A stretch of 64,000 nucleotides of DNA. Origin: Candidatus Cohnella colombiensis. Its GTDB lineage: Bacteria > Bacillota > Bacilli > Paenibacillales > Paenibacillaceae. The DNA lies in assembly GCA_029203125.1 (NCBI GenBank), contig CP119317.1, forward strand, positions 1,674,001-1,738,000, in the 5' to 3' direction. The notes beneath the pieces are model-generated. The model was not told where the DNA came from. It did not search any database and saw only the letters and a program-made list of their open reading frames with translations. This document shows, one piece after another, positions 34,231 to 42,948 of this stretch. Made by a program: the position numbers and the translations under genes. Positions within the stretch are counted from its first letter, which is position 1. Each line of letters starts with the position of its first letter.

Positions 34231-34539
34231 ATGGACAAGCGCAAATATTATGTATCGATACAATCCAAAACAATTATGGCAAATCGGGAGGATGCAGCCT
34301 ATGAGCTGGAGATTGAAGCAACAGACGAGCAGCTCGATCAGCTGCACCAATATTTCGAATTCATGGCAGCTTATGATGATAAGTCTCATTTTCGAACGAT
34401 GATTCCAGGTATTCCTTATCACGAAGATAATGAGAATGATAAATTTGATAGTTATCTCCATAAAGCCTATCGATTGATCCATGAAACCGGCACTGATCAA
34501 ACGAAAAGCTTTATTGAATCTAACCATATTTTACGTTAA
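34231..34539 (+). CDS. Conserved-looking 102-residue cytosolic protein
   Basis: A 102-residue, acidic, soluble protein beginning MDKRKYYVSIQSKTIMANRE, with a helical middle (ATDEQLDQLHQYFEFMAAYD) and several His and Asp residues near its centre. I do not recognise a family. GGGGAGAG precedes the ATG. It follows the small membrane protein by 16 bases, and its last four bases overlap the end of the convergent rhomboid gene, with no terminator between them. Confidence 0.6.
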   Translation: MDKRKYYVSIQSKTIMANREDAAYELEIEATDEQLDQLHQYFEFMAAYDDKSHFRTMIPGIPYHEDNENDKFDSYLHKAYRLIHETGTDQTKSFIESNHILR

Positions 34540-35162
34540 CGGATAACCCTTTTTGTTCGCAAATAAGCGTACAAGCTCATTAAAGCAAAGCCACTAATTG
34601 CTCCGCCAACATGCGCAGATATGCTAATATTCGGGACAATAACTGAGTAGATCAACCCAAAGATGAGCGTAATATAGATCGTCTTTCGCGTACTTTCATC
34701 GATTGCAAATCTACGGAAGATAGCCAAGTATAGGTAAGCACCGAATAAGCCGTAGATTGCACCTGATGCTCCGACAGAAGGGTAAACCTCACCTGAATAC
34801 ACAATTACACTAAAGACGTTCGCGAATACTCCCGAAACGAGGTAAAACAGAAGGTAGCGAGCGTGACCGAACAATCTTTCGAGAGGAGGGGCGAATATGA
34901 CAATTGCAAAAGTATTGAACAACAAGTGGTCAAAGCTTCCATGTAACGTAATTGAGGTCACATAACGCCATGGCTCATCTAGTCCATAGTCGTTATAAAA
35001 CGATTGTGCATAAAACAAACCCCAATAAGTGATTTGCTTATCTAGAAATAAAAAATCTACTGCAAACAGTACAATATTCAGGGCTATGATGCACGACGTA
35101 ATCGGATAATATTTGAGATAGCCTTTGAACGTTTCATTACGTAAAAACAACATGAAATTCAC
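34536..35162 (-). CDS. Rhomboid family intramembrane serine protease
   Basis: A 208-residue membrane protease with six predicted membrane helices. The catalytic dyad is visible: Ser133 in GASGAIYG and His184 in SAHVGGA. The family segment GSFDHLLFNTFAI (about 75-87) carries the HxxxN region. It would cut transmembrane helices of unknown substrates. The gene is single, transcribed toward the 102-residue protein gene, and overlaps its end by four bases. Confidence 0.9.
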   Translation of the reverse strand: MNFMLFLRNETFKGYLKYYPITSCIIALNIVLFAVDFLFLDKQITYWGLFYAQSFYNDYGLDEPWRYVTSITLHGSFDHLLFNTFAIVIFAPPLERLFGHARYLLFYLVSGVFANVFSVIVYSGEVYPSVGASGAIYGLFGAYLYLAIFRRFAIDESTRKTIYITLIFGLIYSVIVPNISISAHVGGAISGFALMSLYAYLRTKRVIR

Positions 35163-35342
35163 TCCATTTCGATATCCGTTGGAACGTTAATTATATCATG
35201 CATCGATATAACATTGAAAATAGGATTAGGGGTTAAATTGACTTCTTAATGTACACTCACTATACTAATTTAAGTAACGTAAGTTGAGTTGGTAATATTA
35301 TTCAACTAGAAAATATACAGACGAAATATGGAGGAAATCATC

Positions 35343-35897
35343 ATGAAAATCGCAGCAATTGTAGGTAGCAATCGTAAGGAATCCTTCAATTTAAAGTTAA
35401 CAAAATTCATACAACAACGCTATGCAGGAAAATTTGATCTTGAAATCGTGAGCATTACAGATTTACCCTTCTACAATCAAGAAATCGAAAATACGCCTCC
35501 AGAGGCTGTAACAACCTTTAAGTCAAAAATTAAAGCTGCTGATCTCGTACTGTGGGTAGTGCCTGAATATAACGCTACGGTTCCAGGTATTATGATCAAT
35601 GCCATCGACTGGTTATCGCGTGTTGAGAAGGTGATGACCGGTAAGCCTTCTTGGATCATCGGAGCATCAATGGGTAATCTCGGTACAGTAAAAGCACAAA
35701 TGCATTTACGTGCAGTTTTGTTCACTATAGGTTCACCATTGCTACCAAGCAATGAAGTGTATGTAGGTGCAGTACATGAAAAAATTGACGCTTCAGGAAC
35801 GCTCATTCACGAACCAACTGTACAATATCTCGACCTTGTGGTGAACAACTTAATCACATGGTACGATCGCTATCATAAAACAACTGTGACTGCTTAA
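35343..35897 (+). CDS. NADPH-dependent FMN reductase family protein
   Basis: A 184-residue flavodoxin-fold protein. MKIAAIVGSNRKESFNLKL is the FMN phosphate-binding start and PEYNATVPG is the family signature. These reductases transfer electrons from NAD(P)H via FMN to quinones, azo compounds or metals. ATG 35343 is preceded by GGAGG (35330-35334); the in-frame ATG at 35328 overlaps it. It stands alone with a strong terminator. Confidence 0.88.
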   Translation: MKIAAIVGSNRKESFNLKLTKFIQQRYAGKFDLEIVSITDLPFYNQEIENTPPEAVTTFKSKIKAADLVLWVVPEYNATVPGIMINAIDWLSRVEKVMTGKPSWIIGASMGNLGTVKAQMHLRAVLFTIGSPLLPSNEVYVGAVHEKIDASGTLIHEPTVQYLDLVVNNLITWYDRYHKTTVTA

Positions 35898-35907
35898 TTC
35901 AAACAAA

Positions 35908-35954
35908 CAGACGCCCTGTTATTCACAATATAGTGATTACAGGGCGTCTGTTTT
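35908..35954. terminator. Bidirectional terminator
   Basis: CAGACGCCCTGT (35908-35919) pairs perfectly with 35939-35950. It has T-rich tracts on both sides and lies between two convergent genes. Confidence 0.85.
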
Positions 35955-35963
35955 AGTTACAAC

Positions 35964-36404
35964 TCACTTTAATCCTCCAAAGAGAGGCATAATTTGACGA
36001 ACGACTCCATAACCCATTCTAATCATCGGCCACGATCTTCTGACCATATCGAACATGCCTCCAAAACCACCTAATCCACCCATGAAGCCTGACGCATTGC
36101 CACTAGCAGCTGCTGCAGGATTGCCGGCAAAGGGGGATGCGCTAGACATTGCTGATAAAGCACCACCATTTCCTAGCATCGAGAAGAGACCTGGAAGTAA
36201 TCCAGAAACCTTTGCTTTTTTCACCCGTGTCGTCTGTCTGCGCTTCATATTTCCCTTACCTTTAGTACCAGTAAGCACAAATTCTCGTTTGTCTACTTGA
36301 GAGATATAGCCTATATAATAGCTACCATCCATTAATTCCACATATACAGGTTGACCTACCATCTGTCGTGCCTTAGTATGAATTGCTTTTTGATTTTGAG
36401 ACAT
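35964..36404 (-). CDS. Sm-like domain protein with glycine-rich tail
   Basis: A 146-residue protein. The N-terminal half (about 10-55) contains GQPVYVELMDGSYYIGYISQ, a beta pattern like Sm/LSm (Hfq-type) folds. A basic stretch follows (KGKGNMKRRQTTRVKKAKV). The C-terminal half is rich in Gly, Ala, Met and Phe (GFMGGLGGFGGMFDMV). It is not Hfq itself. The basic linker may bind nucleic acid, or the protein may be a spore-layer component; neither can be shown here. AAGGAG precedes the start. Confidence 0.6.
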   Translation of the reverse strand: MSQNQKAIHTKARQMVGQPVYVELMDGSYYIGYISQVDKREFVLTGTKGKGNMKRRQTTRVKKAKVSGLLPGLFSMLGNGGALSAMSSASPFAGNPAAAASGNASGFMGGLGGFGGMFDMVRRSWPMIRMGYGVVRQIMPLFGGLK

Positions 36405-36508
36405 AGTAATCTCCTTTCAATATCTCTTTCTTCATCGTATGCTGACGACTAGACCGTGCTTGTACGTTTAACTATACTTAGAATAGTTGCATTAAAGGAG
36501 TGAACTTC

Positions 36509-36937
36509 ATGGATATGGATAAAGTAAAGACAAGAGAGCAATTAGAACAAGCCTTTCAAATTCGAAAAACAGTTTTCGTTGTGGAACAAGGTGTGGCAGA
36601 GGAAATTGAAATTGATCAATATGAGGATATAGCAAACCACGTTCTTGTTTATGATGGAGAAAAGCCTGTAGGAACAGGAAGAGTGCGGTTCATTGATCAA
36701 AATCAAATAGCCAAACTCGAAAGAATTTGTGTGTTGCCTGAGTACCGTAAGTTACACTTTGGTGAGAAAATCATGCAAGCTCTGGAGCAGATTGCTAAGG
36801 AAAGCGGTGTATTGAAAGCTAAGTTACATGCGCAGACACATGCCGCTCCATTTTATGAAAAGCAAGGGTATATCACTTCCTCGGAAGTTTTTATGGAAGA
36901 GAATATTCCCCATGTATTAATGATCAAGCAGCTATAA
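36509..36937 (+). CDS. GNAT family acetyltransferase (YjcF-like)
   Basis: A 142-residue single-domain GNAT enzyme. The family pattern is clear: QAFQIRKTVFVVEQGV at the start, VGTGRVRF, then IAKLERICVLPEYRKLHFGE and the acetyl-CoA loop, ending with AAPFYEKQGY. It resembles the YjcF/ElaA-type group. ATG 36509 has AAAGGAG (36494-36500) at good spacing. The acceptor is unknown. It is followed 33 bases later by rnz. Confidence 0.85.
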   Translation: MDMDKVKTREQLEQAFQIRKTVFVVEQGVAEEIEIDQYEDIANHVLVYDGEKPVGTGRVRFIDQNQIAKLERICVLPEYRKLHFGEKIMQALEQIAKESGVLKAKLHAQTHAAPFYEKQGYITSSEVFMEENIPHVLMIKQL

Positions 36938-36970
36938 ATTGCAGTAACAATGTCTATTGGGGGCTAATTT

Positions 36971-37909
36971 TTGCAATTCATCTTTTTAGGTACTGGGGCG
37001 GGTCGACCGTCTTCTACGCGTAATGTCACGTCCATTGCATTGATTGTATCGGATCAAAAAAAACAATTTTGGCTCTTCGATGTAGGAGAGGCGACACAGC
37101 ATCGGCTATTGGAACAGAAGCTGAAGCTTAACAAGCTCGAGCGGATTTTCATTACTCATTTACACGGCGATCATCTTTATGGGTTACCTGGTCTACTTAG
37201 CAGCCGTTCTTTCTTTGAAGGAGCGGGTCCTTTGCAATTGATCGGACCTCCGGGGTTACGCGACTATTTGACCTGCATTTTTGAAAAAAGTGGTGTACAT
37301 CTGAGCTATGCTCTCGACATCGTTGAAATTAATGCAGAGGGTCTGCTGTTCTCTAATGACGCTTATACAGTCGAAGTAGCTGAGCTAGAACATCGGGTTC
37401 AAAGCTTTGGTTATCGTGTCATTGAGCGCCCCAAGCCTGGGGCATTAAATGTTGCGTTATTATCCCAGTATGGTGTTGAACCCGGTCCCCTATTTGGAAA
37501 GTTGAAGCGAGGAGCTGATTTGACTCTGCCTAGTGGTCAAGTCATTCCATCGTCAGAGCTCGTTCTATCCTCCACTCCAGGACGAATTGCTACCATACTT
37601 GGAGATACGCGTCCCTGTAACCAATCGATCCAACTAGCGCATCATTCAGATCTACTCATTCATGAAGCGACATTCGCGACTGGAATGGAGATGAAAGCTG
37701 AAACTTATGGGCATTCTACAATTGCGCAAGCTGCTCAAATCGCGGCTAGCGCAGAGGTGAAGCAACTTGTACTTACCCATTTCAGCGCGCGTTTATCTGA
37801 TCAACAATTAGATGACTTTATAACAGAAGCAGCCTCCATATTTCCAAACATTGTAGCTGCTTACGATCGCTTAATGATTCGTGTACCGAACAACTCAAAT
37901 TATAATTGA
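36971..37909 (+). CDS. rnz: Ribonuclease Z
   Basis: A 312-residue metallo-beta-lactamase-fold endonuclease that trims tRNA 3' ends. The zinc motif HLHGDHLYGLPG and the downstream Asp/His (LGDTRPCN, HEATFATG, LTHFSAR) are present, and the length fits bacterial RNase Z. TTG 36971 follows GGGGGC. It ends in a terminator closely related to the right end of the nearby foldback element. Confidence 0.93.
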   Translation: MQFIFLGTGAGRPSSTRNVTSIALIVSDQKKQFWLFDVGEATQHRLLEQKLKLNKLERIFITHLHGDHLYGLPGLLSSRSFFEGAGPLQLIGPPGLRDYLTCIFEKSGVHLSYALDIVEINAEGLLFSNDAYTVEVAELEHRVQSFGYRVIERPKPGALNVALLSQYGVEPGPLFGKLKRGADLTLPSGQVIPSSELVLSSTPGRIATILGDTRPCNQSIQLAHHSDLLIHEATFATGMEMKAETYGHSTIAQAAQIAASAEVKQLVLTHFSARLSDQQLDDFITEAASIFPNIVAAYDRLMIRVPNNSNYN

Positions 37910-37916
37910 GTACATG

Positions 37917-37956
37917 GAAGAGGTTGCCCAATAAGTTACTTATGGGTTAGCCTCTT
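37917..37956 (+). terminator. Terminator of rnz, similar to foldback element end
   Basis: AAGAGGTTGCCCAATAAGT pairs with ACTTATGGGTTAGCCTCTT and is followed by T. It shares the exact 13-mer AAGTTACTTATGG with the right-end hairpin of the foldback element (33902-33914). Confidence 0.85.
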
Positions 37957-38022
37957 TTTTATGATAAAGTAAGATAGGACGATGTAGTTTTTTGTCTATT
38001 TATATCGGAAAAAGGGGAGAGA

Positions 38023-38946
38023 GTGGAATTGAACAAATACAATCAATTCGTGAAAGCATCAAGAATGAAGGTTATGCCTGTCATTCTTATTCCAATTTTA
38101 CTAGGATCTGCGAGTGCTTACGCGTGGAATGATAGATTTGATCTGTTACTACTAATTATCGCTTTGGTAGGTGGCGGTGCAATTCATTTATTTTCAAATA
38201 TGATTAATGATCTGTGGGATTATCGTAGCGGGGCTGATGCAACTGCAAAAGCAACAGAAGGGGCAATTTCGACCCATTCAGGCTATTTAACGAACGGAAT
38301 ATGGTCGCTAAGACGATTTGCAACGATTACCTGGGCTTTGTTTGCTATCGCAGTAGTATGCGGCTTGTTATTGGCATGGTTAAGTGGGTGGGAAGTGCTC
38401 ATTTTTGCAGCTGTTGGCGCACTCATTGCTTATTTTTACGTAGCACCTCCGATTAAGTTAGGTTATCGTGGGAAAGGCTATAGTGAAATTGCGATATTAG
38501 TAGCCTTTGGTGTTCTTCCTGTAACAGGAGCCTATTATGTGCAAACCTCGCAGTTCGATGTTCATGCATTGTTGCTTTCAATACCCATTGGATTGTTAAC
38601 GACATTAATTTTATATAATCATCACTTCTTGCACTGGAAAGCAGATAAACAAGCAGGCAAGCGTACACTCGTTGTCGTGCTCGGTGAGCATAAGGCATTG
38701 CAATTTTCCAAACTCTTATTACTTTTAGCTGTACTTTCAATAATTGCATGTATCGTCGTTGAAGTGTTGCCCATTTATGCGTTGATCGCACTTGTTCCAG
38801 CTTTTCCGATCACTCGTGTATACCGTACTTTAAAAACAACGAATGAGTCTATTGCTTATTTACCTTTGATGGGGGCATCCGTGAAAGCATCGATGAATTG
38901 CGGTATAATACTAATTGTTTGTTTAATTATACAAGGCTCAATATAA
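38023..38946 (+). CDS. UbiA-family prenyltransferase (MenA-like)
   Basis: A 307-residue membrane prenyltransferase with about eight membrane helices. The first Asp-rich motif is NDLWDYRSGAD (about residue 62 onward), and a second, less typical one includes HWKADKQAGKRT. These bind the prenyl diphosphate through Mg. Menaquinone biosynthesis (MenA, 1,4-dihydroxy-2-naphthoate prenyltransferase) is a reasonable guess, but other UbiA roles are possible. GGGGAGAG precedes the GTG start. A conserved-looking gene follows after 31 bases. Confidence 0.82.
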   Translation: MELNKYNQFVKASRMKVMPVILIPILLGSASAYAWNDRFDLLLLIIALVGGGAIHLFSNMINDLWDYRSGADATAKATEGAISTHSGYLTNGIWSLRRFATITWALFAIAVVCGLLLAWLSGWEVLIFAAVGALIAYFYVAPPIKLGYRGKGYSEIAILVAFGVLPVTGAYYVQTSQFDVHALLLSIPIGLLTTLILYNHHFLHWKADKQAGKRTLVVVLGEHKALQFSKLLLLLAVLSIIACIVVEVLPIYALIALVPAFPITRVYRTLKTTNESIAYLPLMGASVKASMNCGIILIVCLIIQGSI

Positions 38947-38977
38947 TACAGTAAATATTCAGAGAGAAGGCATCAAC

Positions 38978-39715
38978 ATGAGCAATCAAGATCAAAAATT
39001 TGTATTAGGAGATTTCCATTCCATCCTAAATGAAGGTAAAGTGTGGAAGGTTGGCGGATTTCCTCTACCGGACGGTACGTTCTGGGAATATCGCGAGCCA
39101 GAGGCCGTTATCATCGTACGCAACGATACGCTATATGTTAGAGCAAAGCTAAGTCGGCAAAATGATCACATCCAAATATTAGATAACGCTAAGCATATGT
39201 ACTTCTCTAATGAGCCTATACAAGTGCCCGAGTCCGGTGAAATTAGCTTTGAGCTTCAAATGCGCGCAAGAACGGATAATACAGCTCCAGGAGACTTGTA
39301 TGATGGTTATGTATCGTTAAACTTGCTTGATTTTACAACAGGAGCAGCGCTCGATTTCTTCGCAGGAAATGATAAATACGCAAGTGTATATGCCATATTG
39401 CCATTCCCAGGAGTTTCCGTTCCGGATACAGGAAAGACAAAGTACTTCTGCATCTTTAAAGAGGAAACAGACTTTAATGCTCGTGAGTTCAATACGTACA
39501 AAATAACATATAACCGCGCATTGGATGAGGCTGTATTTTTTGTGAACGGAAGAGAGGTTCGCAGGGAGACGGGTATTCCAGTTAAGTTCAATGAATTTTA
39601 CGTATGCCTAGGTATTATGACGGAGAAGGATCTATCCCCACAAGGTAGCGTGTCGGTACATGGACAGACGGTCATTGCAGAATATTCACCTGTAACCATT
39701 GAAGTAAAAGCTTAA
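38978..39715 (+). CDS. DUF6081-like protein
   Basis: A 245-residue soluble protein that looks beta-rich and lectin-like (concanavalin-type fold suspected). It begins SNQDQKFVLGDFHSILNEGK and has GTFWEYREPEAVIIVRND and GDLYDGYVSLNLLDFTTG. I associate this pattern with the DUF6081 family, of unknown function. There is no signal peptide. AGAGAGAAGG precedes the ATG. It is followed by a terminator. Family placement is from memory of the pattern and should be searched. Confidence 0.55.
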   Translation: MSNQDQKFVLGDFHSILNEGKVWKVGGFPLPDGTFWEYREPEAVIIVRNDTLYVRAKLSRQNDHIQILDNAKHMYFSNEPIQVPESGEISFELQMRARTDNTAPGDLYDGYVSLNLLDFTTGAALDFFAGNDKYASVYAILPFPGVSVPDTGKTKYFCIFKEETDFNAREFNTYKITYNRALDEAVFFVNGREVRRETGIPVKFNEFYVCLGIMTEKDLSPQGSVSVHGQTVIAEYSPVTIEVKA

Positions 39716-39727
39716 TTGCGAATATGA

Positions 39728-39759
39728 CGTCACATTCCCTAGTGGGATGTGGCGTTTTT
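39728..39759 (+). terminator. Terminator after the DUF6081-like gene
   Basis: CGTCACATTCC pairs with GGGATGTGGCG (G-T pairs allowed), followed by five T. Confidence 0.8.
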
Positions 39760-39823
39760 GCTTGGTTATACAGAATTTATAAGAAGCCGTTTTTGCTTGA
39801 GTGACATAAAATTCATATAATTG

Positions 39824-39877
39824 ACATCGAAATACGAACAAGGGTAGCCCTAATGAGTCATTCGTTCGATGTATAAT
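39824..39877 (+). promoter_or_regulatory. Dyad and -10 upstream of the nos-like operon
   Basis: ACATCGAA...CGAA (39824-39838) is repeated inverted as TTCGTTCGATGT (39862-39873), around AGGGTAGCCCT. TATAAT follows at 39872-39877 but no good -35 lies 17 bp upstream, so a regulator may be required. The arms do not match the CRP/FNR consensus. Confidence 0.45.
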
Positions 39878-39941
39878 CGCAGTATAGTTAAATTAATGGT
39901 CAGATGAGAATGATATAGATAGAGAGAGGAGGAACAATGCT

Positions 39942-40340
39942 ATGCAACGAACGAAAGTGATATCTCTTCTATTGATCGCATTAGCGGTCGTCTTCACGAG
40001 CGCTTGTTCTTCATCACCAAAATCAGAGACCCAAGATCCGGCTGCGGTTGTGATCGATTGGGCCACAGATCCTGTACAGGTGAAGGCTGGTAGCGAGACT
40101 AAGTTGACTGCAACTATTTCTGGTTTAATTTATGAGACCGGGACGCGGGTTTCCTTAGAAATTCGCCAAGCAGATAACAAAGCGCTTCCTGATCTCATTA
40201 ATGAGCTTGAGGAAGCTGGTAATGGACAGTATACGACGAAATATATTTTCAAGCACGCTGTCACTTATCAGGTGTATGTCCACCTATACAATCGAGATTT
40301 ACATGTCGTGAAGAAAAAGACTGTGGAAGTGAGTGAATGA
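39942..40340 (+). CDS. FixH/YtkA-like lipoprotein
   Basis: A 132-residue lipoprotein. The signal ends in the lipobox TSAC (Cys22), and the mature part is a small beta domain: VIDWATDPVQVKAGSETKL, then GQYTTKYIFKHAVTYQVYVH. The pattern resembles FixH/YtkA-like domains, which occur with copper-oxidase assembly genes. AGGAGG nine bases before the ATG is a strong site. Its stop overlaps the nosD-like start as ATGA, so the two are translationally coupled. Function is inferred from position. Confidence 0.7.
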   Translation: MQRTKVISLLLIALAVVFTSACSSSPKSETQDPAAVVIDWATDPVQVKAGSETKLTATISGLIYETGTRVSLEIRQADNKALPDLINELEEAGNGQYTTKYIFKHAVTYQVYVHLYNRDLHVVKKKTVEVSE

Positions 40341-41602
40341 GGCAACTGAAGAAACGACAATTGTTCGGGATCGTTACAATCGCATTCGCATTGACGTTGT
40401 TAATGAGTGTAGATGCTGTAAGAGCCGCCGATAATAACGAGCTACAACAAATAATCGATGGCGCTTCACCCGGAGATAAGATCGTACTTGAAGGACGAAG
40501 CTATAGCGGACCTGTCCTCATTAATAAGCCTCTTACATTACAAGGTCAATCGGGCTCAGTTATCGCCTCAGACAGTGGTGAAGCTGCAATTGAAGTAACG
40601 GCAGATGAGGTTGTAATCGAACATTTAACGATAATAACCGATGACTATGGTATCAAGTTACGGGGTGCGGATCGAGGGACGATCAGTCATAATGTTATTC
40701 GATGGTCCGGTGCTAAGCAAGATGAGACTAGCCATAGCATGGAGAGTAACGGGATCGACCTCTATGACTCACATGACAATCGGATCGAGAATAATGAAAT
40801 TTCGAATATGAAAGATGCGATATATATTGAAAACAGCCATCGTTCGATCGTTGAAGGAAACCGATTGTTCCATTCACGTTATGGCATTCATTGCATGTAT
40901 ACAGATGCTACAAAGGTCATCAACAACTATGGCGAGTTCAATATTACCGGTGCAATGGTTATGGGCGTACACGATGTCCTCGTCAGTGGCAATACATTTA
41001 GTAAGCAAAGTGAAAATGCCAATTCACAAGGTATACTACTATTCGACGTCTTAACTTCGCAAATCGAAGACAACGTTGTCGAAGGGAACCGCGTTGGAAT
41101 CTACATGGAGCTATCGTATGAAAATACACTTCGGAACAATGCGGTTTTGCGGAATTTCATTGGAATTCAATTTTTAGAGTCAACGGATAACGATTTCACG
41201 AATAATGAATTCATCTCGAACGTGATTGAAGCAGAAGCGCTTAATAGTACCGGCAACCGGATGGACAGCAACTACTGGGATGCGGTTCAAGGACTAGATA
41301 CAAACGATGATGGTCATAGTGATCTCACGTACGCGATTAATCCGTTCTATCAGCAGGTGACGAAGAAACAAGCGGCCTTTCAATTGTTTTTCCAATCACC
41401 GAGTATGAATTTTTTGAGCAACTTGTATACGGACAATCAAGAACAGTGGTCACACGATGCATCACCACTGATGAATTTACCTCAAATCGATCCGCAAAAT
41501 GAAGAACATGCTCCAAAGTCAGGTTGGAGTGTTGCTCTGCTGAGCTTACTCTTATTAGGCGCTGCAACGACAACTATATATATGGGGGTTAGAAAATCAT
41601 GA
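40337..41602 (+). CDS. nosD: NosD-like periplasmic copper-maturation protein
   Basis: A 421-residue exported protein. A signal peptide (1-30, ending RAADN) precedes a right-handed beta-helix of PbH1/CASH repeats (about 80-300: NGIDLYDSHDNRIENNEISN, NRIGIYMELS-type turns). A C-terminal membrane anchor (about 395-415) ends IYMGVRKS. NosD proteins work with NosF and NosY in copper or sulfur delivery to nitrous oxide reductase. Its start and stop overlap both neighbours by four bases, showing tight coupling. Named for its operon partners; specific cargo here is unknown. Confidence 0.85.
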   Translation: MRQLKKRQLFGIVTIAFALTLLMSVDAVRAADNNELQQIIDGASPGDKIVLEGRSYSGPVLINKPLTLQGQSGSVIASDSGEAAIEVTADEVVIEHLTIITDDYGIKLRGADRGTISHNVIRWSGAKQDETSHSMESNGIDLYDSHDNRIENNEISNMKDAIYIENSHRSIVEGNRLFHSRYGIHCMYTDATKVINNYGEFNITGAMVMGVHDVLVSGNTFSKQSENANSQGILLFDVLTSQIEDNVVEGNRVGIYMELSYENTLRNNAVLRNFIGIQFLESTDNDFTNNEFISNVIEAEALNSTGNRMDSNYWDAVQGLDTNDDGHSDLTYAINPFYQQVTKKQAAFQLFFQSPSMNFLSNLYTDNQEQWSHDASPLMNLPQIDPQNEEHAPKSGWSVALLSLLLLGAATTTIYMGVRKS

Positions 41603-42114
41603 AAAAATGGACAGTCGCATTAATGATTATACTCGTGGTATCTGCTTTAACAGCATGTGGAGCGACCAAATATTCTGCTTTGCCAATCGATGAATCTGTT
41701 GATGTATGTGCGAAGTGTAAAATGCTCATTAAAGATGACGCCTTCGCTACACAGCTAACGACAAAAGACGGTAAAACGTACAAATTCGACGACCTAGGAT
41801 GCATGAATAGCTGGAAGCACGCGAATAGCTCAGAAGAAATCGGTATGGATTTTGTTCGAGATTACAATTCATTAGAGTGGATTGAATACAGCAAGGCCTC
41901 TTATGTGTATGATGCCTCATTCCGTACACCAATGGCGTATGGGATTGTCAGCTTTAAAGATAAGCAATCCGCTGAAGCCTATATCAATGAGCAAGGTAAA
42001 GGAACGCTGATGAGTGCAACAGATCTGACTTCCCATACGTGGAAGCAAAATGTAGAAGGTATGGATATGGATAAGATGAAAGACCACTCTCATTCGGAAG
42101 CTGAACATGCATAA
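41599..42114 (+). CDS. nosL: NosL copper-binding lipoprotein
   Basis: A 171-residue lipoprotein (lipobox LTAC, Cys20). The NosL-family metal site region CAKCKM and the later GCMNSW are present, and the C-terminus is rich in Met and His (MDMDKMKDHSHSEAEH). NosL binds Cu(I) and hands it to the Nos machinery. It overlaps the nosD stop by four bases. The Met/His-rich tail is an addition consistent with copper capture. Confidence 0.88.
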   Translation: MKKWTVALMIILVVSALTACGATKYSALPIDESVDVCAKCKMLIKDDAFATQLTTKDGKTYKFDDLGCMNSWKHANSSEEIGMDFVRDYNSLEWIEYSKASYVYDASFRTPMAYGIVSFKDKQSAEAYINEQGKGTLMSATDLTSHTWKQNVEGMDMDKMKDHSHSEAEHA

Positions 42115-42126
42115 GGATGCGGAATA

Positions 42127-42948
42127 ATGAATGATGTGCTACTCGTCGCTCGCCGAGAAATAAAGATCGGCTTCCGAAATCCGTGGGCTTATTCCTTCCT
42201 GATCCTGTTCACACTGTTCAGTCTCAGTCTACTACTCATTAATTCGCAAAATATCGTTCAAGGCTATACAGGGATAACCGGCTCTATGCTAAGCTTGATT
42301 CTATATCTGCTCCCCTTAATGACACTATTTCTAGGCTCCTTCTCATTAACAGCAGAGAAGGAGGAGGGGAGCTGGCAGCTGCTCTCCACGTACCCGCTTG
42401 GCACGCTTTCCTTCATCGCGGGCAAATATGCCGGCTTGTCGGTCGTGTTAATTGTAATCGTTGCTGTCGGCTACGGTTTAATGGGCGTTATTAGTCTCTT
42501 GATGGGCGCAAGCTTTGCGTTTCAGACTTATGTTCTATTTCTCGCATTTTCCATCGGGCTAGTGCTGTTGTTTCTAGCGATTGCGATGCTTGTCGGCTCG
42601 CTATCTCGAAATCGTTGGCAAGCGATGACGGTGAGTGTAGCCATCTGGTTTTTCCTCATCATCGGATGGGCGACTATCCTCATCTCCTTATTAGGAAAGC
42701 TGCCTTATCCATTAATCAAACCGAGTTTAGTCGCTTTAACATTCATCAATCCAGCTGAACTTGTTCGCCTGTTCGTAGTCATTAAGCTCGGAGGAGGCTC
42801 CGTTCTTGGACCCGAATACTATGAATGGGTACAATGGATTCGTCAGCCATCCGGTACGTTCTGGTTCGTGGCTGTATGTGTCGCTTGGGTATCCATTCTG
42901 ATCGCAATTGTGTATGGGATCTGGGAAAGGGGGCGTTCCCGTGGTTAA
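42127..42948 (+). CDS. nosY: NosY-like ABC transporter permease
   Basis: A 273-residue integral membrane protein with six predicted helices of the ABC-2 permease type. It begins MNDVLLVARREIKIGFRNPWAY, the usual cytosolic start of NosY. The block EKEEGSWQLLSTYPLG matches the conserved turn after helix 2. It forms the channel for the ATPase encoded next. ATG 42127 is 12 bases after nosL; its end overlaps the nosF start. Confidence 0.87.
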   Translation: MNDVLLVARREIKIGFRNPWAYSFLILFTLFSLSLLLINSQNIVQGYTGITGSMLSLILYLLPLMTLFLGSFSLTAEKEEGSWQLLSTYPLGTLSFIAGKYAGLSVVLIVIVAVGYGLMGVISLLMGASFAFQTYVLFLAFSIGLVLLFLAIAMLVGSLSRNRWQAMTVSVAIWFFLIIGWATILISLLGKLPYPLIKPSLVALTFINPAELVRLFVVIKLGGGSVLGPEYYEWVQWIRQPSGTFWFVAVCVAWVSILIAIVYGIWERGRSRG

